Origin: Bugulina stolonifera
Lineage: Eukaryota > Bryozoa > Gymnolaemata > Cheilostomatida > Bugulidae
NCBI GenBank assembly: GCA_935421135.1
Contig: OW285189.1
Span: 17,815,072 to 17,879,071, forward strand
Direction: 5' to 3'
Length of the DNA stretch: 64,000 bases
Below the pieces are notes generated by a model. The model was given only the letters and a program-made list of their open reading frames with translations. It was not told where the DNA came from and ran no database searches. This document shows positions 26,735 through 39,000 of the stretch, one piece after another; position 1 is the first letter of the stretch; every line of letters begins with the position of its first letter. The position numbers and the translations under genes were made by a program.

Positions 26735-28354
26735 ATGGCAGAAGCCATACCTGGGAAGGATCCTGGCAAGGGACAAACTTCAGAGAAATTGTCAGAACAC
26801 ATACTTGATTCATGGATGGTGAGAATGTGGTTAAGATGGAGTTATCCTACTGTGCATCATGCTTCTGCGCTAATAAGCATCTTCTAAGCGCCTATGCACA
26901 TGTATAGTACAAGACCGAGATGCTAGAGGTGCATTCTATTGACACTCACAATTGACCGTAGATTATTTTAACATATTTGGTTACAGGTTATTTTAATATT
27001 TATATTAAAACTCTTTTAATATGCTACTGAACAACAGATGGCATCACTATGTGTCAAGTTCAGTCTCTTCTATTTGGAACTTGGTGTGAGATTCTATATC
27101 AAAACATACCCGTGATTACATTTGACTCCGCTTATATTGGTAGATTGCTGTTTAGTAATGTATATCATTTTAGGTGAGACCATGTAATATATACAAAGAT
27201 GAGTACGATGAATGTGGAAGTAAGTATGCAATGTGGAAGTAAGTAAATAAGTAGGGCCCTATATCTAGATATTCTATAGAATGTCACCAGACTGTCAATT
27301 ACATCACTATTAGTAGCAGTTAAGATCATGGTTACCACAAGTATGATTTTTGATACCTGCGGATATGTAGGACCGTGTAGACTGATTAGCCTGTTGAAAT
27401 GTTGAACCAGCTATCTAGAGGGAAATCAGGTTAATTTTTAGTGCTATTTTTGCAAGAAAGTTTCTCAATAATGCTAATGCTGTATACCATAGTTATGTGC
27501 TATCACCTCTTTTCTATAAAACTAAAGAGGAGGAAAGGTAGCTGGCATGGTAGACATATACTCTCTGTACAACTTAGCATGTGTGCTGAAGGTAGGATTA
27601 GTGAATATGATAAGGGTTCTTCGTAAATATGCAAGTAGTGCATGTGATAGGTATTTGTCTTAAATAAATGTGTCTGTGTGAACATTGCAGCTGTGGGAGG
27701 AAGGATTCATCAGAGATATGTCTATGGAGAGACACTCGACTGTAATAAATGGTTGGATGACTTCAAATTCTGTAAGAAATATATGGCCACTAAGGACCCT
27801 CAATATTTGGTATGTACCTAGTCTTGGGTTCCATCTCATTGTGCTCCGATTATCTATGCACGTTTGGATCTTTATTGTCGCTCATCCCAAACTAACCATG
27901 GGATTGTCACCTGGTACAAGTAGGCCTACATAAATTTGCATTACCTTGAAGTTTCACTGGAGAGATTTATTTTTATGGCATAACGCTATTTGCTGCCATT
28001 CTGTGGATGAGTTGCAGAGAAATGAAACTTAGTTGGCTGCATGTTTGTTTATATTCATTGCCCAAATGGTATCTAATCATGATTACTGGTAAACGTTTTT
28101 GTTTCATGGGAACCGTTTCTTTTGTCTTTTAGGACCCTATCATTATTCAGGAAAAAGAGAGACGAGCTGCTAGACTGAAGGCAGCGTCTGCAAACACACT
28201 ATGGGAGTACCGCACTACGCCCCCTCCTCAATGGACTGCCCCTCTACCTGAAGACTTAAACAGTCATACTGGGAACAGTGAGTTTGTTAGATATGAGAAT
28301 AATGATAGTGAACTAATACACTCTCTTTATAAAAGCAAATGTACCATCATGTGA
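26735..28354 (+). CDS. C22orf39: C22orf39/UPF0545-like twin CX9C protein
   Basis: Exons 26735-26818, 27174-27219, 27691-27809 and 28133-28354 encode 156 residues. An acceptor (TTTTCAG) just upstream of the first exon suggests a 5' non-coding exon. The family pattern is clear: VRPCNIYKDEYDEC (Cys32-x9-Cys42), RYVYGETLDCNKW..DFKFC (Cys61-x9-Cys71), then a charged helix and PPPQWTAPLPED, matching the human protein's Pro-Trp-Pro tail. Twin CX9C proteins usually form two disulphides in a helical hairpin and many are mitochondrial or synaptic; its role here is not established. A donor-like AACA-gtgagt at 28277 could end the last exon early and splice onward, giving a different C-terminus. The neighbouring genes are unrelated. 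Confidence 0.88.
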
Positions 28355-29219
28355 CACGCTTATGTGATCAATTGCTTCACGGTGTGAGACTTGTCATGTG
28401 ACCAAGTAGCTCATATGGAGATGTGATGATGGACACAGGAAATGAACTCATATGGCATGGTATGCAGATAGAGAAGTTAAGATACACACAGGATAGTTGA
28501 TAGTTTTCGGTTCTTATTTTGTTGTAATTAAAGTTTAAACAGAGCGTGTTTTATATGGGTAGTTGATAAATGCTGATTATATACATTGAAATACAATACT
28601 TGTGAGTGATCTCAAGGTTGCTATCCTGTAAAATATATGTACAGTTGGGTGCTCACTCTGATTTTATTTTTGTGCTGCATTTAACAAGGAATTGCAAGAT
28701 GTACATGTAAAAATTAATGTCTTTTAATTGATACCAATTTACCAAAAACAAACATATCTAGTTCTTCTATGAATCACCCCCACATTTTGTCACAGTGATA
28801 ATAATGTACTGAAGAGTGCGATAAACAATCATTGTAATATGGGATCATTAGTTTAGCATCAGTACATTCATCACCCAAGTTCAATTGTTATTTGGTGATC
28901 AAAATTATTCTATACGAATAATTCCTGATTTATATCTGAACTTTTTAGTGAATATTTTTTTCAGTTTTATAATTTCAAACTTACTTGCTCAGAGGTGCAA
29001 AAATGTTATGAGGAAAAGTAGCAGTTGGAATTTTTGAAGAGGATTATTGCTTTATTGGCTGTGAACCGTGCAGGTGGTCAGGTGCTAGACAGGTACTTGG
29101 AACTTGGCTTGAATCTTGAAGAGGCACTCTGTACTGGTTGGTTCCCAAAATATGCTATAATAGTTATGTCATATAAGATGCTGCCTGTCTGCCTGTTTCA
29201 TCAGTTGTCATTTGCAATC
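28355..29219. other. intergenic, no feature recognised
   Basis: AT-rich sequence between the C22orf39-like stop and the CP1 start. It should hold the CP1 promoter and 5' UTR, but no core promoter motif stands out. Confidence 0.5.
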
Positions 29220-32200
29220 ATGGGGTGTAACAAGACACTCTGGTTGTTGGCTTTATTCATTGCTGCTTCTTCAGCTGCCAGGACATTTCATGGGTAAGAA
29301 TTATCATTATGTAATTTGTTATCAGTGGGTTTTATTTTCACCCTATATTGTGCTTACTGCTGCAGCCCTCATCTAAAACTACGAAACTATGTAAATTGCA
29401 AGTAATTTTCATTTGACCGTTTGACTCTGTAAGCAAAGTTTTCTAGTCCGATTGTTATTGCAGAGATCAAGTTCTTTCTATACAGAATCCCAGTGAGAGT
29501 CAGTTAGAGACCCTTAGACATCTAGAGGGTAACAGTGTGAGTACTATTCTTTTATACAATATAGCGTTATGTAGAGGTCTATTTGTAGAGATGTTGTTGA
29601 GGTATTATTATATCGTGTCACATGAAATGTGTCCTGCAGATAGAATGATATATTTACTTTTACATGTAAGCACCAAGTCTATACTTGTTAGCTTGCATGA
29701 AGATAGAACCTATCAAAATTCTGTGTGTATGGGCTCTACTAATACCCAATAAAAACGAATTTCACAAGTGTTGTCCAACTAGATTCTGTAGGACTTAATT
29801 AGAAGAACTGTGGTAACAAATAAAATTGTTATCATCACTGGATAATGTTGCAGGAGCTGGACTTCTGGTCGCACCCTTCGAAGGCTGGGAAATCTGTGAA
29901 CATTCACGTGACGGCAGACCAGCTTAGCAGCGTAAAATATTTCTTGAAAGCTCACAATATCAGTTTCAAGGTGAAGGTCAGTGATTTACAAAGGTGAGTT
30001 GATTATAGTAGTAGTGCAAGGCTTCAAATAAACTATGGAAGTCTGCAGATAATCCAAGATTCATTTATAGAGTACTATGACACTATATTTTTAGACAATC
30101 ATTTTTATCTACATGTACATGTAAATTATAGCTTCATTTATTACTATGGATAATCATATTTATCTAGTTTGGTATATTTTGGGCGCTAACTTTGTATCCG
30201 ACGCAGTACAGACTACTGTGGAACGCGTCGTAAACATATGTTGTTGTCTAGTTGGAATCTCAACATCCCTGAAGTTTTCCGAAAGACATTCCAACGCAGG
30301 GAGCAAGCCTCAGGACTAAGCGTTAGATGACTGGTTCAATTAACTGACTCCTAGTATCAGACTTGCAGTTCTGAAATTATATCTCACCGATTTTCAAATA
30401 TTTAGTCTTAATTGTAGCCTTAAATTGTTAGGCTGTTCACCCATATTGTTATAATCTGTTGGAGTTGTTATCTTATATTATTACATCTTTGTATTAAGAC
30501 TGGTAGATGCTGAAAAGGATGGGCAAGCAACGTCCCAATTCAATGGTGCAGATGTCTTAAACAGATATGGATCACAATCAGAGATCTACAGCTGGCTGGA
30601 AGACATTGCCAAACAGTGTGGTGACAGGTGCACTCTCATGCCCTTTGGTAAGATATGACTCTTTAAGCTATTACATTTCTATACAAATATTGGTCCTGTA
30701 GGTATAGCAGTAGAAACATTTTTCTTCTTTATAATTTGAGTATTTGGTTTATGGTGGAAAAGACAACTCCTGTTAAAATTTTAACGAATTGCCCCATTCC
30801 TGCGCCTCTATGTACGTAACTCACCTGGCCGTGACTGGAATAACATTGGGAAAAGTCATACCTATTGAATTCTGAATGCATTCTCTCCTTCTACACCATA
30901 CATTGTAGATCTAGTTAATTCTGCTATTGTATCCATGTTATACATCTCCGCCTGCAATAAATAACACACAGAATTATGGTGTATAAAATAACAACCTGTT
31001 GTTACGTCTTGCTCATAATTATACATATATATTCTACTTTGTGAATTGAAGAGAGCAGGAGATAGCAGGTGAGCTTGTGTGGGTTTGGTATATGTATTTG
31101 TGTTGCTATGGTAACATGGTGGTAGCCTGTGAAGCTGTGGATCTGTAGAAGTGTTAGACTTGCAATTGCCTGCATCACAAAACTTGTTATTTTCGAGCGG
31201 TGTCTTATATTGTGTTAATATTTGTGTACATCATGACATCGTATTCTCTGAGCACTGTGTCTACTTATTGGGACGTCACTTATTATTTACATGCATGTAT
31301 GCTACTGAAGTTCAAAACTAGCTGGTTTATTTCTGGAAAATTTAAGTCGCAGAAATCACATTTGCTTGATGTTGGTACATTTATAGGTACTTCAGTGGAA
31401 GGTCGGGATATGAAGATTCTGAAGATTGTAGCCTCAGGTTCTGGTGAAAGGAGCAAGCCAGCAGTATTTGTTGACGGAGGTATACATGCTAGAGAGTGGA
31501 TATCACCCGTCTTTGTCAATAACATGATTGACAAAGTAAGTAGCTATGTTCCAACCAGGTCCATGTGTCTACATGGTTTTAATAATTTACTGTATCACTA
31601 CGCATATACGTTGCATTAATTGGGTTGTTTGTGGTTGATTGTGTCACAGTTTGTAAACATAAAATGTCTTTGAATTGTTTCTGTTGTACCGAGACAGCTA
31701 CCCACTCAGGTAATGGTGTTGTCGTCTTCGCTAAAAGGCTCAAAAATAGAACTGTATAGATTTTATCCTGCATTCTAGTTCGTTAACCAGTACGACACGG
31801 ATGTTGAAATACAGAAAATGCTGGAAGCTTATGATTGGTACATTATCCCTCTACTCAACCCCGATGGATACCAGTATTCACACGACTCGGTATGACCTAC
31901 ATTACTCTACATGGGTGTAGACCCACAGGGACGCATGGCTCTTTTTACCTGTGTGTAGACCCAAAGGGCTTTTGTGTGAGAACTTTTATGTGGTAGGCTA
32001 ACTGTTGCTGGAGTAGAATACAAACCTGCATTGTTATACTAATAGCCTACGTCATCCTGTTTTGCCAACCTTCATACCTCTAAATTAAATCTAGTCATCA
32101 TCTTTAAAGAATCTGTAAGCACCATCTGACACCTACAAGCACCTGTATTTCTTGGGTACATGTGTGTTGCAGGACCGGATGTGGAGGAAAAATCGAGCAA

Positions 32201-34352
32201 CAACCCGCCAAGATCGTTGCCCTGGTGTAGATCTCAACAGGAACTTTGGCTACGAGTTTGCAGGTAATTCCAACTTCATAGCCTCCATTGCTATTTTATT
32301 GGCACGGATGTTATTTTTAGCTTATAATTGTTTTGCTAATTGTGGCTTTGTTTATTTCAAATACCACACCGTAGCTATAAAGGTGAAAACACATGCTCTC
32401 AAAACTCTCACACTGTGTCAACTGATGTAGTGAGGCGATTCGCTCGCCAGTGATTGACTGCTAAACAGAGTTACTAGACATAAACATGCGAGTTTTCAGC
32501 GAGTGAATATATATGTATTGAAGCGTAATTTGCTAATTGGCAAATCGCTTTGCTCTCCGTTCACCTTGTGCGTTTATCATGGTCATTGTGCTTAGCGCTT
32601 GCTCACAACACCCTTGTGTGTTTTAACCTTGACATAATTATAATTTGTCTACATGCTTAGTCTTGCTGTGTGACGACTGACAAGTATAATAGATTCTTAG
32701 ATTTTACTGTATATCTTAATAATTTTATAAATGTACATATTCAGTCATCCACACTATCAAGTAGTAGAATAGCGAAGGAAAGAACACTGGGAGGACCTAA
32801 GAGCAGCAAAAAAGCTCTGGATATCATCTTCGATTGATAACATCAGTTTCGTCTGTACTCACTGCCAGAAAATGTGCCTTTCAAGGATTGGACTCTTAAG
32901 CCATATGAGAACTCATAAACCCTAGAACAAATAGACATCTTACTTATTTTATCGGGGATTGCCAAGAGAGAGTGGAGAGTAATACCTGGCTGTACAAATA
33001 TAATATAAATTATGATGTATAAACTCAGGTAAAGGAACTTCAAATAATCCATGCAGTGAGATCTACCGAGGACCCTCTGCTTTCTCTGAGCCTGAGAGTC
33101 AAGCTCTGAGAGATTTTATTCAGGGTCTTAATGTGAAGGTGTACCTCTCTTTTCACTCATACGGACAGTATTTCCTCTTCCCATGGGGCTATGATCGCGT
33201 CATTGCAGACAATCATGATGATCTGGTATGTAATATTTAATCCTAAGGCAGTGTTGAGGTCCTTCAGTTCTCAATATATAGAAATTATGTAACTTGGAAT
33301 GTACAATTTGTAATAATTATGTAATTATTTGTAACATATAATTATATGCATTAAATGTACGTGTATGTATTACTGTAATTCAGTTTTAAGGTGCAAACAC
33401 ACAGGAGCGTTTTACATATACATGTAAGTTTGGTTGTGAGAACTATATTTTACAAGCACGGCTCATACATGTATAGTGTCAGTTTTCATGTGATTAGAAA
33501 TTAACCCTGAGGTAGTTAAGCAGTCTACATAGGTTAAATATGGAATAATGTACTTCTGAGGTGAACAAGCCGAGTGACCTTTTGTATTCATTCGCACAAA
33601 GCATTCACTATTCATGATTGACTATTGCAGCAAACAGTATTAGCTGTAGTTATTAGACATGCACAACCCATCTTGGAACTCATATCTAGTGCACTGGTTG
33701 TTGAAAACATCTCAGTGGGTAGTGGCTGAGGTAACACATGTTACCTCGTATAGTTAAGTCCGTAAATCCCTGCCAGGCCAGAATATGAATTCCGGAAAAG
33801 TTTAGTTTGCGAACACAAATTTCACTAAGATTTTTAAAAATGATATGTTTCATATAATTATAGGCAGAAGTCGGCCAAGCTGCTGCAAACGCAATTGACA
33901 GACTGTCGTGGATTGTGGGAAATGCTGCCATAGAATTGTGTAAGTTGGGAATTACCTACTGTATATCACCTACTGTATATCACCTACTGTATATCACCTA
34001 CTGTATATCACCTACTGTATATCACCTACTGTATATCACCTACTGTATATCATCTACTGTATATCATCTACTGTATATCACCTACTGTATATTACCTACT
34101 GTATACTATCACCTGCTGTATATTATCTACTGTATATCACCTACTCTTCCAGACCCTGCTGCTGGGGCATCTGATGACTGGGCATACAGCCAAGGTGCTA
34201 CATATGCTTACTGTATAGAGTTGCCCCCAGATGATTCTGGTGATGGATTCCTTTTGCCAGAGAGCAAAATTCCAGAAGTTCTTTCTTCTGTTTGGCCTGG
34301 GGTCAAGGCCATGATGCAAACTATCATGCAGAAAGAAGGGGCAAGTGAGTAA
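29220..34352 (+). CDS. CP1: secreted zinc procarboxypeptidase A/B (M14A), carboxypeptidase B-type specificity pocket
   Basis: Exons 29220-29293, 29464-29536, 29854-29993, 30499-30647, 31387-31535, 31779-31889, 32173-32263, 33029-33225, 33864-33939 and 34153-34352 give 419 residues, a normal length. Residues 1-20 are a signal peptide and 25-120 the activation pro-domain (DQVLSIQNP, FWSHPS, VNIHV). The catalytic domain shows zinc ligands His179 and Glu182 (GGIHAREW) and His305 (FHSYG), with MWRKNR and DLNRNFG carrying the substrate-binding Arg and Asn. Tyr354 matches Tyr248, Asp361 the Asp255 that selects basic residues in CPB, and Glu376 the general base Glu270 (bovine CPA numbering). Predicted role: extracellular removal of C-terminal Lys/Arg after propeptide cleavage. 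CP1 is the only paralogue here with every key residue intact. Intron 9 holds a 14-bp minisatellite. It is convergent with CP2. Confidence 0.93.
32741..32930 (+). mobile_element. decayed LINE tail with C2H2-finger signature, in CP1 intron 7
   Basis: A short frame reads CTHCQKMCLSRIGLLSHMRTH, a C2H2 arrangement with SRIGL-SH. I recall this form from the C-terminal ends of some jockey/CR1-type LINE polyproteins. Stops lie on both sides and there is no splice context, so it is read as a relic rather than an exon. The family link is from memory. Confidence 0.45.
33946..34146 (+). repeat. 14-bp minisatellite (TATATCACCTACTG) in CP1 intron 9
   Basis: About 14 units with CATC, TTAC and CTAC variants fill nearly the whole 213-base intron between the last two coding exons. 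The unit contains no stop in any plus-strand frame. The intron length is a multiple of three and is open in frame with both flanking exons. Confidence 0.95.
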
Positions 34353-34856
34353 ATATTTATACATTGACCACTTTTGAATTGCAATTGATAAATTCAACTG
34401 CCAATATATTAATTCAATTTAATGACAACTCAACCTTTAATATTCTGTTACTAGCGCAATGATAACTGCGTTACGCTGGATTATGTTCCAATGATGGCAT
34501 GTACTCAGCAATTACAATATTCATTAATGTCACATTGCCTCTCCAAATTATATTCGACCAGATAAGAGTGGGCCATATTTTTTGGTGACTTAGAACCTAC
34601 ACTATTCTATGAGCACTCCTTTGGCTATGCAATAGAAATGTTTAGGTACTTTTGTCTCACCTGTAAAGAGTATGTTGCTCTCTGTATATCTCAGAGAAGT
34701 TGTGAGAACAATGATGTCAACCACAAGTTCATGTGCATGTACAGTAGCTTCAATTATAAAGAGTCTGGTGAAGTTCAACAATGAACTTATCAATATGATA
34801 CTTTTTGTTTTGGTACGGTGTGGCTGCAAGCTGTTAGGTGCTTCTTGCCCACGGTA

Positions 34857-35073
34857 GTGGTAAAAGGCGTGATCGTGACATGAGAATGAAATGGTGTGAG
34901 AGTAAGAGACGACAACTCAAACTAAGATTACTGACATTAGAAATCAAACTCTTATTGACCCCAACCCCCAACCAAAAGCTTTATTTCCGTCTCCCTCCTT
35001 CCTAGTATAGGTATTCTTACGTTAGTTGGAGTTGCCTTCATGCTCTCACATCACACTCACGTCTTTTACCACT
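34857..35073. mobile_element. MITE-like element with about 25-bp imperfect inverted repeats
   Basis: It starts GTGGTAAAAGGCGTGATCGT and ends with a near reverse complement (CTCACGTCTTTTACCAC). A further inverted match, ACAACTCAAACTAAG with TTAGTTGGAGTTG, lies inward. No clear target duplication or coding capacity. It sits in the CP1-CP2 intergenic gap, between the CP1 stop and a possible extra CP1 exon. Confidence 0.6.
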
Positions 35074-35234
35074 CCCTCTGGTCCATTGTTACAATGCTGA
35101 CAGTGGATAAAGATATGCATGTACATCATACAAAGTGTATACTTGGTTTCCTATAGATGATCATAGTAAGTGACATAGCTAATACCCATACAGCATACAC
35201 ATTACATTTAATTACCTTTATGTCTGGGTTACAG

Positions 35235-35338
35235 AGATGAAGCAGACAAAAATTACCCCTCGTCTTTCCTTGAGTCAACAGTTCAAGATGGCAATAAAGA
35301 AGAGAACACAGGCTATGTGGAAGCCTCAGTACCTCTAA
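35235..35338 (+). other. possible alternative last exon of CP1
   Basis: The last codons of CP1 overlap a strong donor (GGGGCAA-gtgagt, cut after 34344). This segment begins after TCTGGGTTACAG in the matching phase. It would replace the last two residues with a 34-residue basic tail (KMKQTKITPR, then KKRTQAMWKPQYL) before TAA. A polyadenylation signal AATAAA follows at 35429. The other paralogues end without such a tail, so the unspliced form remains the default. Confidence 0.35.
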
Positions 35339-35428
35339 ATCTACCTTCTTACAGACTGAATGGATACAACAAATGTCGATTATGTATGGCATTTATTATG
35401 TAAAATGTAATTCTGCTGTATGTTCTGT

Positions 35429-35434
35429 AATAAA
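35429..35434 (+). terminator. candidate polyadenylation signal AATAAA
   Basis: Canonical hexamer about 90 bases downstream of the possible alternative CP1 last exon. Confidence 0.35.
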
Positions 35435-35547
35435 TCGAAGCATATTCATCAGTTTTGAATTTATATTTATAATTAAAATACAAGATGCCTGATAGTATAA
35501 TTATGTAACTCTCTGACCCTCCAATGACCATTGCATAACCTTAGTAG

Positions 35548-35828
35548 GACCACCTCCTCAAAAACATATTCTCCTTGGTGTAAACCACCATGCTCCTACT
35601 CACATAGCTAGTGATGAACAATTTGCCCTGGACATGTTGATAACCTCACTGCAAATCAATAGCAAGTCGTCCTCTCTCAATTTGCTTGTTGGACATGTGA
35701 GGACAACTTCAAGTTATAAAATCATTAGCTTCTCTGAGATGATCAGGTTAGAGGTTGACCCTTTGAACTGCAGTGTAAATACCAATAAAGTACCGCACTC
35801 AGAGGTTCAACACCTTAATTGCTTCTAG
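35548..35828 (+). other. coding-like orphan exon downstream of CP1
   Basis: An open segment of 93 codons ending in TAG, preceded by the acceptor-like CTTAGTAG. Its composition looks like protein rather than AT-rich noise (HILLGVNHHAPTHIASDEQ is a typical stretch). I recognise no family. It is phase-compatible with the same CP1 donor at 34344, so it could be another alternative end, a separate small gene's last exon, or chance. Confidence 0.25.
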
Positions 35829-36069
35829 TATTTTGTTTAGATTGTATAAAACAGGCAAAGCACTGAATTATTCTAGTTGCTTGCGATGAATGAAACCAGC
35901 ATTTCTAATCTAACTTCTAGTACAAAACTGATTAGTTTCTCGGTGTTATGTATTCTTAGAGCCGAGAACCATAAAAACTGACGACTATTTTAGTAGTAGA
36001 ATCTAAAGATCTAGTCTTGCATTGAAATTCCTTCCATTGGAGGATAGAATGTATAGTTTAGCTCCGGGT

Positions 36070-39000
36070 TTATCTCAGTTGTTTCTCTTTCTGGATAATC
36101 CTTGTTATCATGGCTTTCACCCCAGGCCAAACTGATGACACTACTTTTGATATTTTACTCTCTGGTAGAAGGAATCCAACTTTGGGGTTAAGAGGGTGCA
36201 GTTCAATAGTGTAAGAATATTTCACATTTGCACTTCCATATGCCCAATCATCTGATGCTCCAGCTATAGGACCTGAAAACAGTAGAGTATAATTATACAC
36301 AGTAGTTAACATACAGTAGATGATATACAGTAGGTGATACACAGTAGGTGATATACGGTAGGTGATATTCGGTAGGTGATATACAGTAGACAATATACAG
36401 TAGATGATAATTATACAGTAGATTACGTACAGTTGGTAGTATACAGTAGGTGATAGACAGGAGGTGGCATACAGTTGGTATGCCACATGATACAGTTGGT
36501 GATCATACATACAGCGATATACAGTATAATTATATTTTTCTTGCAACGAAATCTATTCATTCTCCAAAAGTACAAAATTTAAAGTTAGTTGCTTACCAAA
36601 CACCAGTGCGGAATTATTTGCTATCCATTTTCTTCCCTTATCTATTTTCTCAACTCCAACACTGGCAACCTCTTGCTAAAATGCGTAAATTTTATACAGT
36701 GTGAAATTGTATACACAATGTATGTGTACATGCGCATACATTGCATTTTTTTTCCAATTCAATGCTATATACAAAAATTAGGAGGACACACATGAGAGAG
36801 ATACCATCACATACCAGGTCATCATGTGTAGGCGCCAATATCGCGTCATAGCCCCAGGGGAAGACAATTGCCTTTCCATAGGAATGAAATGTCAGGTAGA
36901 CCTTCACATCTAGTCCCTTAATTAAATCTCTTAAAGCACGGCTTTCAGGTTCTGAGAAGGCCGATGGTCCTCTGTAAATCTCCGAACAAGAGTCATTGGA
37001 TGTGCCTTCACCTACATAATTTTGTGTTATGTACAGCTTCGGTATTTTATTCAAAGTTAACAACCCTATATCATATGTGAAATATCAAGATGCAAGAAAT
37101 ACTAAGAAATATTAAATAAATAGATGTAAATTTGTGTAAGTGATATAGGATTGCCTCTAGTTTAGAACAGGTAGCCATAACCTTACCTCCAAATTCATAT
37201 CCAAAGTTTCTATTTAAGTCAACACCTTTACATTCACTGCCATAGTTTACTGCCCTGTTCTTCCTCCAGAGACGTTCCTATACTCCGTAAAAACATGTTT
37301 TGGATGACTGATTGAAAATTGGACAAAATCTTGCAATGCATCAGTAAGCATAACATGAGTACAAATGTCACATAAGTTTTCAGTATAAGATCTTGTCTGA
37401 TGTCATCTCAATATGAAGAGAACAACTTCTATTTACGAATGTCGGTTTCTAAGTGGACAGTGTTATTTTCAAGTCTTAATATTATATTAATTTATAATTA
37501 TGTAAAACTCCCAAGAGTTGATAGCTAAATATATACATGTATATGCTTATCAACCATCGGGAGATAAATACCCATTCCATCCCCACACGCTGACAAACTG
37601 ATCATGTGTCAGCATTTCATTTTAAACTAGCCAATAAAAAATGATGGCTTAGTTCTAGTACATTATACATATACACACGCTATGCAGATGAACATTTGTG
37701 TTATGACTTATTTTACAGTGAAGTTGATTTTTCTAAACGAAATAGGATAAGAAAAATATTTTTCTTAGTTTCACCAACCTCATCGTGAGTGTACCGATAT
37801 CCGTCAGGGTTTAGTAGAGGTATGATATACCAGTCAAAATATCTCAGCATCCTTTTTATATCTCTTGACGATGGATACCGGTTGACCAACTAGAATATAC
37901 AATGTTATAAGTACAACTAATATTATTTACTCTGTAGCATTATACGTGTACATGTACATAATATTGTAAATGAACACAATTGTCTAAATGGCTAATTATG
38001 CAATCACAAACATGCATTTGACAGACACAGCTACAAGCCAATACTTTAAGTATATACGTATTATATAGCAAATGAACACATGGGTATAGATTATAAAGGC
38101 AAGCTACATGTACACGTACATGTCCATGTACATGTACATGTACACGTACATGTACATGTCCACGTACATGTCCATGTACATGTATGACCAAGAGTATAAT
38201 ATACATTGTAGCTTGTGTTACTGCATGGTAGTCTACTTCTGCGCATACAGCTGGATGTATTTATTTGTGTCTTACTCTTCAGAGTTTGAACAATACAGTG
38301 GCAAATGCAATGTTTGATCCAAAGAGAAGTTTGACAATGAACATACACATAGTACAAGAAATAAATCTATCCTTGAACTATGTGTAAAATATTCTATTTT
38401 GTTCATTTTGAAGTACCAACCTTGTCAATCATGTTATTGACAAATACAGGTGATATCCACTCTCTAGCGTGTATTCCTCCGTCCACAACTACTGCTGGCT
38501 TGCTTCCTTGAGAACTTCCGTCTGTTATCTTCATTGCTTTCAATGTTGTGCCTTCTACCGAGGTTCCTACAGACAAACATATGCAAGTATGATACCGTTC
38601 AGTTTCCCCTATTTACTTTAAACCCAAATTTGCTTCCCTATTCATATTATGCAGTCCTAAAGCAACTGTGCACACCCCACAGAAATACTGGATTTCTCAC
38701 CAAAAATAAGACCTAGAGGTACAAAAACTATAACAAGTTTTCTTAAGATTTGAATTAATAGGAACAGATCTTAATAACTTCAAGAAAGTATTTGACTTCA
38801 TATGAATGCAGATCAGGTGCTGCTTAATGTTGCAGCAAATTATTACCACATTATTATGTTCTCATTTTAGTTACAATGCATTTCAAATATAAGGAATGCC
38901 TCAGCTGTATTTACCAGCTGCTATCTTCCGATAGGCTAATACAAATTTAATAACTTAAAAGTGAACTGCTACATGTAAGTTTTACTGATTACAGGTGATT

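Noticed and set aside
36070..36546. 158-codon minus-strand frame as the true CP2 3' coding exon
   Set aside because: It is exon 10 extended through the minisatellite. An in-frame TAG at 36553-36555 separates it from exon 9, and normal GT-AG splice sites are present.
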